A DNA stretch of 64,000 bases from Bidens hawaiensis (lineage: Eukaryota > Streptophyta > Magnoliopsida > Asterales > Asteraceae): positions 62,001 to 126,000 of the forward strand of contig JAIQDT010014334.1 of NCBI GenBank assembly GCA_021521415.1, read 5' to 3'. The position numbers and the translations under genes were made by a program. Positions 9,261-19,645 of the stretch are shown piece after piece. The notes below the pieces were generated by a model that made no database searches, was not told where the DNA came from, and saw only the letters and a program-made list of their open reading frames with translations. Every line of letters starts with the position of its first letter. Position 1 is the stretch's first letter.

Positions 9261-11881
9261 TTAGAATTTAGGGACCCAAGACCAATTGGTCTTGGATCTA
9301 TACATCCCAAACTTTGGCTTTCCAAAGTTAGTATCTCGATAATTCCTGTAAGTCCTATTAGGAAACCTCCTTGAAGATTGATTGTGAGGCCTTCCAAACC
9401 TTTGTGAATTGAAAGAATTATAGCTTGTGGTTTGGTTATTAGCAGTGTAAAACTGAGATTTGTTTCTATGAAAACCTGAATTAGTCACATTTTTGAATTT
9501 TAAGTGGTTTTCATTTTTAGCAGCATGATAATTACTATTAGGTTTATTCTCAGCTTTAGTAGGCCTCACACCTCTGAATCGCTGCTTCAGAGGGCAATTT
9601 GCAACAAGATGTCCTAATTGATTACATCTAAAACAACACCTATGCTCAACTTTTTTATCAACAGGTGTTTTAGATGTCGAGGCTATATTACCGCCCGTTC
9701 ATCTCACATATGGTGGGACGTACGGGTTTAGTGGAGTACTCCTTTTATTTGTTTTATCTTTTTCTCCACTCTTGGGTAACACAACCTCCTCTTTTGCCTT
9801 ACCAGACTCGGATGACTTATCCGAATCTGACGAGACTGGACTTTGATCAGAAATTTCAACACTTGAAACAGGCGAACTTGTTTCGCCTCTACTAACATTT
9901 GGTTCTTTAACAGTTACTTTAATTGGCACTGTCTGAGCAACCTCAAAGTCAACAGATTTCTGAACACTAGGGTTAAAAGTGTAATTGTGATTGTACGGTG
10001 GTGGAACCTCATGATAACCGATTCCTCCCCTCTTGACAGAGGAACCTTGATCACTAACAAGGTGATCAAGAATAGCAGAGGAATTTCTGAACTGCTCCAG
10101 TTTTCGATTCAGTTCCACCACTTTCACCTGGTGGTCAGCAATCTGTTTTTCTCTCTCAGCAATTAGTTTGGTCTTTTCATCCAAAACTTCATAGCTTAAA
10201 TCAATCACTTCAATTTTTTCAGCAAGTTTTGTTTTTAGACTTTTAACATCTTTTTCACAAGCTTTTATCTTAATTTTATAATTATTTTCTCTTGATTTAA
10301 TAAAGTGATGATCTTCTTTTAAAGTTTTAAACTCAGCATCCAAACTAACATACTGATCAGTTATGGTTGCTAGTTGCTCAGACAAGTTCTCACATTTTGA
10401 ACAAGTTGGTTTAGAACATACCTCGGAGAGCTGATCTTTAACATCTGCCATGAAAGCTTTTTCTTCTCCGGTAACCTTCTCACTTTCTTCAGTTTCAACC
10501 TTCGCCAAATTTGCCTGCTCAAAAGTTTCTTTAGACAGCAGGTTCCAGTTGTATTCACCATCTTCTCTGGACATCATCGCACTATAATCTTTAGAACCTC
10601 CACTTTGCTGTGTAGACCTGCCCTGACTTCGTTCTACACGCTCATTCCTGCATTCCTTTGCAAAGTGACCGTTTTGTTGACAATTGTAGCATCTCACCTT
10701 TGCCTTGTCAAACCCCGGCTTTCCACCGACAAACTTTCTTCCGGTCTTCCTTATAAACCTTTTTACTCTTCTCACGATCATGGCCATCTGCCATTGCAGA
10801 TCCATTTCCTCCAGATCATCAGCATCAATCTGGTCATAATCTTCATCCAACATAGCTGGATCAACAACCTTCCCTTGAATGTAGTTCTCATAGGAAGCAA
10901 TAAAAGAAGCATAGAGACCAAACTGCTCTTCAGCAGACTTGACACTCATAGGCATCTTGGAGTAGTTGTTGCTGAGAATACTTGGAGAGCAACTACTCTT
11001 GCTTACCTGGGGTTGAGAACCACTCGATCCAGCTGCTACATAGCAAACATCCCCATTTGTGTTAACTGACACATGCCCCTCATGTGATGAGTTGGGGCCC
11101 GACTCTCCCTTGTGTAGTAGGCAGCAGATTCAGTCTTCGATCCTGAGCTAGTGTTGACTTTAGCTCCATACATACCTGGATCTTGAACCTGATCCATAGG
11201 TGTCTCTTTTCTGACCATGTTAAGCTCAAAGGTTCTGAGCTTGTTGACTGCCGTTTCAAGATCATATGTGGGAAAGTCCTTGTCTTCCCTCATCAGCACA
11301 GTGTACATCTCCCATTTTGGTGGGAGAGCATCTAGAAGCTTCTCAACTATTTCTTCTTCTCGGTAGGAAATTGAATAGTTGCTCAATTCAGTCATCAGAT
11401 GGTAATATCGAGTGATAATATCATCTAAGGATTCATTCTTCAAATACTTGAAGACTGAGAACTGGGTTTTGAGCAATTTTATCTTTGAAGCACGGATTCC
11501 TACATTCCCTTCAAATCTGTTCTCAAGAGCTTCCCAAAGCTCTCTTGCTGACGTATACTTTCTGAACATATGAAGGATCTCTTGAGGAAGAGCCATAGTA
11601 ATAGCAGCATGAGCCTTGCTCTCGGCCTCATACATCTTTTTCTCTTCTTCTTCCATTTTACTATACTTTTTAATTTGATCACGACCTTCATACTCCATAA
11701 CTGGTGGAATATAACCATCCTGGATGCATACCCACATCTTCGCATCCTGGTACTTGACGTATTGTATGAACCGATCCTTCCATGCAACGAAATCGGTTCC
11801 CTTCAGCAATCTTGGGGCCTTGGTAGCTGACCCTGCTTCAACTTCCATCTTCACTAACTCAGAGATGTTGATCGACGACAT
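9261..11881 (-). pseudogene. gag: E1 gag (nucleocapsid) with one frameshift and one in-frame TGA
   Basis: The ATG at 11881 opens a copia-type gag: RLLKGTDFVAWKDRF (about residues 24-38), then the SARELWEALENRF and VEKLLDALPPKWE regions. At about 11075-11090, within or next to a run of four G, the frame shifts by one and gag continues (11072-9699) with the first zinc knuckle CYNCQQNGHFAKEC, a long coiled coil (roughly 10380-10080) and a Ser-rich linker. A TGA at 9701-9699 follows PPYVR. Beyond it, in the same frame, comes a second CCHC knuckle, CFRCNQLGHLVANC (about 9640-9600), a basic Asn-rich tail and WVPKF, ending at TAA 9263-9261. The two zinc knuckles and the tail before pol are typical of large copia gags. 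The two lesions would block full-length Gag unless recoded. Confidence 0.88.
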
Positions 11882-12387
11882 CTTTCCCGAAAAGTAAGAA
11901 ACCTGAAAAATTAATAATTTTTTTTTATATTAAAGTACTGTAGGCGAAGTTACGGATAACTTCGCTTGAAGTAGGCGAAGTTGTAGAGAACTTCGTTATC
12001 CGTAACTTCGCTGATAACACTGCTGATTAACTTCGCTGATTCTTAACTTCGCTTGAGGTAAGCGAACTTAAGAGGTAGGCGAAGTTGTAGAGAACTTCGC
12101 TTGAGTTAGGCGAACTTGAGAAGGTAGGCGAAGTTGTGGATAACTTCGCTTAACCTTATATCATCGCCGAAACCCTACGCACAGTGATGGCAACTTCGCC
12201 TGATGAACACGGAAGATTTGCAGATCTGTAAATCGGATTTTAACGAGGTTTTTGACGGTGTAAAGGCTTGAACATGATGGTAGGAGGTAAGAATGATCAA
12301 AAACACAGAAAACACGTCCCGCGAATAGTCGAAACGGGACGATTTCTACACCCGCGTGAATATCCCGAACCACACAATCGAGCAAAT
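11882..12387 (-). promoter_or_regulatory. E1 gag leader with octamer array and a 3' splice-site-like sequence
   Basis: Between the primer-binding site and the gag ATG the leader holds eleven exact GCGAAGTT/AACTTCGC octamers (about 11943-12200) in both orientations. Just before gag, on -, AATTTTTCAG|GTTTC (boundary 11903/11902) looks like a 3' splice site preceded by a T-rich tract. Part of the leader (CGCCGAAACCCTA near 12163-12175) is shared with the aORF leader (near 4129-4141), so the two leaders appear related by duplication. I could not choose a convincing donor. Confidence 0.5.
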
Positions 12388-12399
12388 GCTCTGATACCA
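12388..12399 (-). other. E1 primer-binding site (initiator tRNA-Met)
   Basis: On - the sequence is TGGTATCAGAGC, complementary to the 3' end of initiator methionine tRNA. It lies two bases inside the 5' LTR, which ends at 12402. This is the standard copia priming site and fixes the element's orientation. Confidence 0.95.
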
Positions 12400-12401
12400 A
12401 T

Positions 12402-12826
12402 TGTAGGTTCCCTGGACGGATCACACGAGATATCTCGGTCTACTCAGGTACGGAATCCCTGCGTAGATCGTTACGAGCGTAGAAAGCAAATCAAACAAAC
12501 ACACACGAATAAACCGAAACACGTTATATATTAATAACTGAACTCACGTGATATGAATCACTGATACAGACTCTCGTCCTCACGTTACAATGAACTCAAA
12601 CCAGCTTAGATCAACTCGATTAACTCTCAACACTAAGCCGTAACCTAGTATAAATACACGACAACTTCGCCTGATATGTTCAGGCGAAGTTGTGCATAAC
12701 TTCGCTTGTTCAACAAGTTCGCCTAGGCGAACTTGTTAACAACTTCGCTTAAACAAAAACATAAATAACATTACAGACTCGATTACAGACACTAGACTAT
12801 GAACTACTGACATTTATGCACCAACA
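12402..12826 (-). repeat. E1 5' LTR (425 bp)
   Basis: Near-identical to 392-816. On - it begins TGTTGGTGCATAAATG and ends CCTACA, next to the primer-binding site. The U3 inverted repeats fall at 12661-12693 and 12712-12737 and the TATTTATA box (read on -) at 12649-12656. Base 12694 is G where the other copy (684) has C, and base 12824 is A where the other (814) has C. The right flank 12827-12831 is the target duplication ATATA. Confidence 0.95.
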
Positions 12827-12831
12827 ATATA

Positions 12832-14541
12832 TATAATTAGCGCTTGAAATGATGATGAGGATCAAGATTCTAAATCTTCCTATGAAAAATAATTGGCCAA
12901 AGTGGAAAGACGCAAACAGGGCATAGTTGAATACTGTAAAAACGGAAAGTTTGTTGGACCAGCAGTTCGTAGAACTAAAGTTGTAAAATGTGTTAGATGC
13001 AAACGGGTCTTGTATATGAGTTATGAAAATCCATCAAGTGATATAAAGCAAAACTGATGGCACAAGGATTTTGCAAAGACCAATGATTAAATATGAGGAG
13101 ACACATTCTCCAATGGTGGAAGCAATGATTTTCCGATAACTAAACAGTCTGGTAATATAAAGAGAGAATTGATATGCGTCCAATAAATATTGTTATTCAA
13201 TTGATACTGAGAGTTTACAAGAAAATATATGAAGGATTAGAATTATCAAATCATGTAAAGTAAGTTCTCAAGAACACAATGATTTTGTGTATAGAGTCAT
13301 ATTTGAATGTTACGGTTATCGAATTTGTTGAGCATAAATGAGACTCCTGAAGAGTTTTCTAAGGTAGTTGAATATTTGAAAGGTTAATTGATGCATCTTA
13401 ATGATGTAATTCTTGTGCATCAATAAGCATACACATAGAATAAAATGTACATGATGAGTACAATATCTCAATAAACAAAGAAATTGTAGAATATGGATTT
13501 TTGATATGTGATACAAAATGATGTGTTAATGAGCAAGTTTATGCAACAAAAATTTCTGCGAAAAGTGAATGTGTATGCATAATTTGTCAAGTTGAAAAGA
13601 AGTCCATGATGGATTGGCAAATGCATGGATTTATGCTTATTACGTATGAAATTGAGCTTGGCACAAATCAAGAGATATTTTGATAAAGACGGAGATAAGT
13701 TGGATATAATTAGCCATACTTTTATCAAAATTTAACTTTTAAAAGTTCATTATAATCACAATTTATAGTGATGATGTACACATCATTAAGAGAAACTTAT
13801 GAGCTTTTAAAGATAAAATTCTTTTTGAAAGACCTTGACACAGTGTGATTATTGTTCGACTTATAGTTCGAGTATATGTATAATTATATGTTTATAAATC
13901 CATCAAAGTGCATCTAAAAAATGTTGAGACATTTTACCATGGACAAATTTAATCCTTTCAACACATTAAATGATGTCTAACAATGACTCTATATCATTGT
14001 CTATCTAAATATGAATATTATTGGTTCGGAAATACCATAATTAAATGCATTTGTGCATTATGTTGTATTGTTAGCTATATATGATTATTATTTTCTTTAT
14101 TTATATTTATTGGCATGTGTTCTACTAGGAGACACCACAATGGGTTAAAACATATATTTTAGGTATGAAAGTATGTGTTTATATTTTACTAACCCATCAA
14201 AACAAGTTTGGTTAGTCTTGTTGATGCAGAGAAATACAACAGGATCATAGTGTTTGCCAGATGAAGTAATAGAGGTTTTTACATGAAGATCACACAACAT
14301 CATTCAACTTAAGGATTCAAACGTCAACGAACGAAGACGCAAATGATTGACTACAAAAGTTTTGAGGCAACTTTCATAGAAGACCGATATTTACCATTTT
14401 GACGGATATATAAATAAGGGGGAGACAATACGCGTTGCACTTTTTTTCCCTTAGCTATGGTTTTGTCCCACTGGGTTTTCCTAGCAAGGTTTTTAATGAG
14501 GCAGCATCTCCAAGTGTATTAAGTTGATAACCAAGGGGGAG
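12832..14541 (+). pseudogene. Right half of the decayed copia pol (RT and RNase H remnants)
   Basis: Fragments of RT appear on + in several frames: NWPKW-like start and FVGPAVRRTKVVKC (about 12890-13010), a stretch ending in VLRHF-MDK-like residues (about 13915-13950), and NIIGSEIP followed by LNAF (about 14015-14060), corresponding to the GSEIPYLSAIGALMYLA region conserved in plant copia. Many stops and indels. It ends at a polypurine tract CCAAGGGGGAG (14531-14541). This is the continuation of the remnant at 1-391. Confidence 0.75.
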
Positions 14542-14727
14542 TGTTATAAATATATATTGTGGTGGTTATCAATACCTAATATAGATTAGGCTTATTGTCC
14601 AAGTTAGCTTCTCTTATATATAGATCTTATTATAACTCATTGTAAGACACACCTTATTAATAAAATCTCTCCTTTTCTCCTTACATGTCTTCTCTTATTC
14701 TTTAGCTATTAGGCTTGTTTCACAACA
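14542..14727 (+). repeat. 3' LTR of the decayed copia element (186 bp)
   Basis: Starts TGTTATAAATAT directly after the polypurine tract and ends TTTCACAACA, giving TG...CA ends. It includes a TATA-like TTATATATAG (about 14614) and AATAAAATC (about 14660) as a possible polyadenylation signal. The short length fits compact copia LTRs. The matching 5' LTR lies left of the window. Confidence 0.65.
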
Positions 14728-15266
14728 ATTTTTTTTTTTAAAAAATTTCTTAAATATATTATTCTTGGCTCTTTCCAACAAATCAGATCAATAGAAAAAG
14801 ATGTCTTGTAATGATTACAGGCGTGTGATTTTGAAATGTTGTCATGTCAGGTAATAATTCAGAACATAACGAGTAATCTAAACAGTTAATAACAATGACC
14901 AGCTATAATTAACTATTTACTTTACTATTTTGTATTCTAAATATTTCCTTACATGATTCATGCTGATAATAATATTTGTCTCTTCAATTTAGTTTATAAA
15001 CTACTTGGTTATTGATATATATTGAATTGGTCACTACCCATACTAGGGTGGTGATAACTATGCAATATGTAGATCTTGTGCATATATAAGATAAAATATA
15101 TAAGGAGGATAATTTGTTATGAATCCTTTTTATTTATAAATTTATTTAATTATGTATTTATTTATTTTGTTGCTTATTTAAAGCTATACTTGTTATTTGA
15201 ATACTTCGTAAACATGGAAATCTTATCGTTAATCAGAATAATATAATTTGTTTTGATATTTAATAA
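14728..15266. other. AT-rich intergenic stretch, nothing recognised
   Basis: No ORF, repeat end or RNA gene that I can support. Composition is strongly AT-rich. Confidence 0.6.
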
Positions 15267-16765
15267 CTAGTTTTAGAGCCCGTGTAATTCACGGGATTAT
15301 CTAAATAATTAAATTACAAATAAACCAATACATAATGTATATAGAAAAATGTAATACATCTATGCTTGTATCATTATACATTAATTGATTTTAATTATCA
15401 CAAATGATTTTTTCCAAAAAAATAAACTTAATAAAAAAAATAATAATGCACGTGCAAAGACAAACCCAAGAACACTCCGTCTATTGAAAATTTATTCCCA
15501 GTATCATGTATGTATGATTAAAAGAAATTTGGTTATGAACCAATTTCAGAGAATACTTCTCATATAATAATAATTTTTAGTTATATCATGAAAAAGAGTT
15601 TGATAAGTTTCAGAGGCTTCTCGACTTTGCCAATTGACAAAACAAAATAACATGTTAACCCGTTCAATTTTGTAAATGTTTTGTTTCACTTGAACATAAT
15701 TTTGTACGACATGTAATTTGATAAAATTAGAAGTATTGATAGGCTTGGAAGTGACATGTCAGAACTGGTTGCCGTTTTTTTCTTAAATTTTAATAGTTAT
15801 GTGAAAAATACTCAATGTGCAATATCTCGAATCTTTGGACTATTTCCAAAAATGTCATTAAAAATATATTCGAAACCCAATCACATTTAAAATTCTAATT
15901 TTCATTTGTTTTACATTTTCAAGTCAAAACTTTGAACTCGTAAAAGTTTGACGATAAATCTATTCGCATTCTCAAAATTTTAAAAATGTTCATATTACCT
16001 CTTTTTTACGCGTAACAAATTTGAACCAAATGTAGTTAATTTGTGCCAAATGATATATTTATCAACTTTTAACCCGTAACAATCAAATTTAAGTTTCACA
16101 AAAAACCCGAAGCAATCCTTTATAAAAAACCCAAGAAACTAAATACGATAAACTTTGTTATATATGAAAGTGATTGGTATATACTATCCTTACAATTTAA
16201 CACATATATGTATAGTTTACAAAATTAACCGAAAAAATAAATAGATAGATTATATACATATATAATTTATAAATTTATATGAAAATGTAAAAAAATAATA
16301 GATAAATGGATTTATTTTTAAAAAATAAATCAACTTTTAAGCATATATTTATATATTAATGATTAAAAAAATTATTTTGTAAATTGAAAGCATGTTAGTG
16401 TTTTTTTATTAACAATTTTCAATAATATACATAGTATAAACATTTAAAATAATATTTATTTTAATATATAATAAACATGGTTTGTTATTGATTTTTGGAT
16501 GTCAAGTATGTTATGAAATATATTCTAACAATGTATATTAATATAATATGTAAATATTTATTTTTATAAAAGTGTATAGATATAATATAAATAGAGTTTA
16601 AAGAAAAATGAATAATTTAATTAGATATAATATAAATGAAGTATAAAAGGAAAGTAAATAATTATTGATCTATGCCATATATAAGTTTTGGAGGGAAAAA
16701 AATGTAAGGATTAACCAAAAACTGACACGTGTCCACATTTATTTTACTTTATTAAAATAGGTAGA
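15267..16765 (-). mobile_element. Non-autonomous Helitron (about 1.5 kb)
   Basis: On - it begins TCTACCTATTTTAATAAAG (16765 inward) and contains GGACACGTGTCA near the start, like many plant Helitron 5' ends. It ends with a hairpin CCCGTGAATTACACGGG (15294-15278), a short spacer and CTAG (15270-15267). The host dinucleotide is A before the TC and T after the CTAG, as expected for Helitron insertion. There is no coding capacity inside; the interior is AT-rich. Confidence 0.75.
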
Positions 16766-17005
16766 TATACATATTTTTTTTGTTAATTAATTACAAAGTG
16801 AATTTTATTACTATACACATAAATATAAATTCACACTTACATAATATCAAATATAGTTGCCAAATTTCAATCGAATATAATATGTTTTCCATGATGTCTT
16901 GTAGTATATTCTTCATGTAGATAAATTCTTCATTAAACATTCTCTTAACTGTTTTATTTATTATTATTATTTATTTTTTTTACTCGACAATTGATAGTCC
17001 AAAAT

Positions 17006-17073
<68 letters not shown>

Positions 17074-17514
17074 CTAACAATTTACCTCATTCTCATAAGA
17101 GGTAATTAACAACATTGGGAAAGTCTAATAAACCATTTATCTTATACATGATCCTCATAAGAGGTAATCTAACAATAATTTTGTTGTGTGCTTTTAATAT
17201 TTCTTTTCTTTATCGGGTAGTCACATATTCCCCCCCCCCCCCCCCCCCGTTTTTTATTACTTTGGGATTTTATTTATTCAGTATCTTCTATATTATATAT
17301 ATAAAATCATTATTTCTTATACTCAATCATTTATTATTCATCAATGTCCAAATCTTTCTACATAATACATAACTAAACATTGCATAAGTATTAAAAATAC
17401 AAAAACTAAAGTTTTGTTTCCATAGTTTTAAATAATTACATTTTTTAACTTTAGTTACAAACTTTTGTTTATTAGACTTTTGACACAACAACTTTATATA
17501 TATATATATATATA
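16766..17514. repeat. AT-rich spacer with (AT)n and a poly-C run
   Basis: Contains a long (AT)n microsatellite (about 17009-17071), a run of 19 C (17230-17248) and (TA)n (about 17496-17514). No gene is supported. Confidence 0.8.
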
Positions 17515-18926
17515 TAGGGGTGGCTTAACGTACAATAATGGGTTATCGTACATTAGGTACGTGACATTCCAGAGCGTTTGATTAAAAAACGCGCGGTGGT
17601 AATTTCGTAAATAACCCAACAGTAGTTCGCGATCAAAATTCGTCGATTACAAATCAACTCTGATCCAAATTCGGAACTTGTCGCTCAATCTAATCCAATT
17701 TCTAAACTCTACTCATAGCTTAAAGTATGAAATCTCTAAAGTCAAAAACCAAATCAAAATTGAACGTCGTTGAAATCAAGAAATCTTCAAAATTGATCAA
17801 AAATTGTTGATTTAATCAATTGAATTGATGTGTAGAAGTGTTTAGAATCATCAATCGATTATGAAATTGTAGAATAATACACTTAATTATGATAAGGGTT
17901 CATGTTTAAACGTTCTGCACAAAACTTTAAACGTTCTGGACTTTTTTGTACAGAACTTCTAAACTTTTGTACAGAACTTCTAAATATTTTGTCTAGAACT
18001 TATAAAGTAAAAAGTTTAGACCAAAATGAACACCAAAATGAACAAAAAGTTTAAACGTTCTGACCAAAATGAACAAAAAGTTTAAACGTTCAACTAATAC
18101 GTTCTGACCAAGACTACAAATTTAGAAGTTCTGACCAAAATGAACACTAAAATGAACAAAAAGGTTAAACGTTCAGCTAATTAATATGTTCTGACCAAAA
18201 CCACAAGTTTATACGTTCTGAAAAAAAATGAACACCAAAATGACACAAAAAGTTTAAACGTTTAACTAATATGTTCTGATCAAAACTACAAATTTAAACG
18301 TTCTGACCAAAAACGAACACCTTTAAAACGTTCAAGTTTAGATGTTTTGTACCAAAACTTTAGAAGTTCTAACAAACGGTTTAGAAGTTCTATACAAAAA
18401 CTTTAGAAGTTATATACAAAAACTTTATACGTTCTATTTAAACGTATTATACTTTCTGTTTAAAACGTTCAGAACAAAAATCAATTAAACTTTAAAAGTT
18501 CAGTACAAAAGTTTATACGTTTTAGGTTAATGTCAATACGTTCAATGTTAAAACCCAGAACTCAAACTCAAAATTGATAACTGAAACTTCAAATTGATGA
18601 TCAATTGTATAAATTTCAAAGTTTAATTGATCAATTAGTTCATCAATTTCAATTTCAATTGATCAATTTGATAAACTAACCTGTGAAAAACTCGTGACGG
18701 AGGAAGATGGTGTTCACGGCGGTAACGTCGATGGTCGCGACGGTGAATACAATTGTTGGACGGCGACGAATTGATGAACGGTGATAGTGAAGGCGTACAG
18801 AATCGATGGGAGCAGTGGATCATAGTTGATGAAATTTACAATATTGCCATCACGTGATTTTGAATCAACAGTGTAAGAACTCGCGTACGTAATGTACGAT
18901 TAGAGATTATTGTATTAGATCTTTTA

Positions 18927-18930
<4 letters not shown>
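17515..18930. mobile_element. Non-autonomous DNA transposon with imperfect terminal inverted repeats
   Basis: The ends are inverted copies: the left end TAGGGG...TACAATAAT...TCGTACATTAGGTACGTGA (17515-17563) and the reverse complement of the right end TAGATA...TACAATAAT...TCGTACATTACGTACGCGA (18930-18882). Both flanks are (TA)n, so a TA target duplication is possible but cannot be proven. The interior, about 17900-18500, is a degenerate array built from GTTCTGACCAAAATGAAC and TTTAAACGTTC-like units. No transposase is visible. The superfamily is not assigned. Confidence 0.65.
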
Positions 18931-18984
<54 letters not shown>

Positions 18985-19606
18985 TCCCAAAGTGAATTTT
19001 GATTCCATCTCAATGTAAGTGCATTTTTTTTATGATCGTGTCATAATTTTACACTCATATCCTAAATTTTCTAGGTGATTTTGTCGAACCTTGGTTGCAT
19101 TCACGTTGGTTGCATTCGCGTAGGAATTATGTCCAACTACCAACTTATTCAGGCCCGAGACTACTATAGATTTAGGTGCATTAGTTTTTCCTTCTATCGT
19201 ATACTAACCGCCTACCTTTACTTTTTTTTCATTCTTCTAATGGATTGTATCACATAATACCACCATATTGGTTTATTCGATCGTTTTGTCGGTATATGTG
19301 GAGATCCAACAAATACGGTACTTGGCTTACACGACTGATTATTTAGTGCTCAAGGAGTCGATGAGAAAATTATGATTTTCAAATATTTGGATAAGATTTA
19401 ATAGAAGAATTTGTATTGGCCTATTTTATCCGTAATGTTATACCTTTTCCGTAACAGTTTATTTGTTGTCATAATTTTGATACTTCTAATCAAGTTCCTA
19501 ACTTTTTCTAAGACCATTGATTCTAAAATAAGATTTATGTTTATCTTTGATCAAAGCTTAGGTATGATTATATACCTAATTCGCTAAGATCGATGGCTCT
19601 GATACC
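18931..19606 (-). other. Remnant resembling a gypsy 5' leader, after an (AT)n run
   Basis: An (AT)n run occupies about 18930-18982. The sequence to 19606, read on -, follows a primer-binding-site-like TTGGTATCAGAGCC (19606-19593) and looks like untranslated gypsy leader with no ORF. The assignment rests mainly on the adjacent primer site and LTR-like ends, so it is tentative. Confidence 0.4.
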
Positions 19607-19609
19607 AAC

Positions 19610-19645
19610 CTGTCACACGCCTAGGCCGTAAGTCGGGGTGTGACA
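19610..19645 (-). repeat. Possible collapsed gypsy LTR (about 35 bp, TGTCACACCCC...GTGTGACA)
   Basis: On - the sequence starts TGTCACACCCCGAC and ends GGCGTGTGACA, followed by GG and then TTGGTATCAGAGCC. These are the start and end expected of a gypsy LTR and its primer-binding site, but the middle of the LTR is missing. Either an internal deletion joined the LTR ends or the similarity is fortuitous. Confidence 0.4.

Larger units (their letters stand above)
392..12826 (-). mobile_element. E1: full-length young Sirevirus-like Ty1/copia retrotransposon with an extra 3' ORF
   Basis: The element reads on - as: 5' LTR (12826-12402), primer-binding site, repeat-rich leader, gag (11881 to about 9261), pol (9246-5938), conserved non-coding block (about 5930-4780), putative internal promoter and leader (about 4640-4400), aORF (3812-888), polypurine tract, 3' LTR (816-392). 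The target duplication ATATA is at 387-391 and 12827-12831. The LTRs are 425 bp and by my reading differ at two positions (684 versus 12694, and 814 versus 12824), so insertion is recent. The gene order PR-INT-RT-RNaseH defines Ty1/copia. The extra ORF after pol and the large size fit the Sirevirus (SIRE/Maximus) group by established knowledge. Gag carries a frameshift and an in-frame TGA, and the aORF an in-frame TAG, so this copy may not be autonomous. Confidence 0.93.

Noticed and set aside
10605..11069. Open frame on +, 154 codons
   Set aside because: Antisense shadow of E1 gag.
18635..18823. Open frame on -, 62 codons, as a transposase
   Set aside because: Low-complexity Ser/His/Arg composition within the TIR element; no transposase motif.
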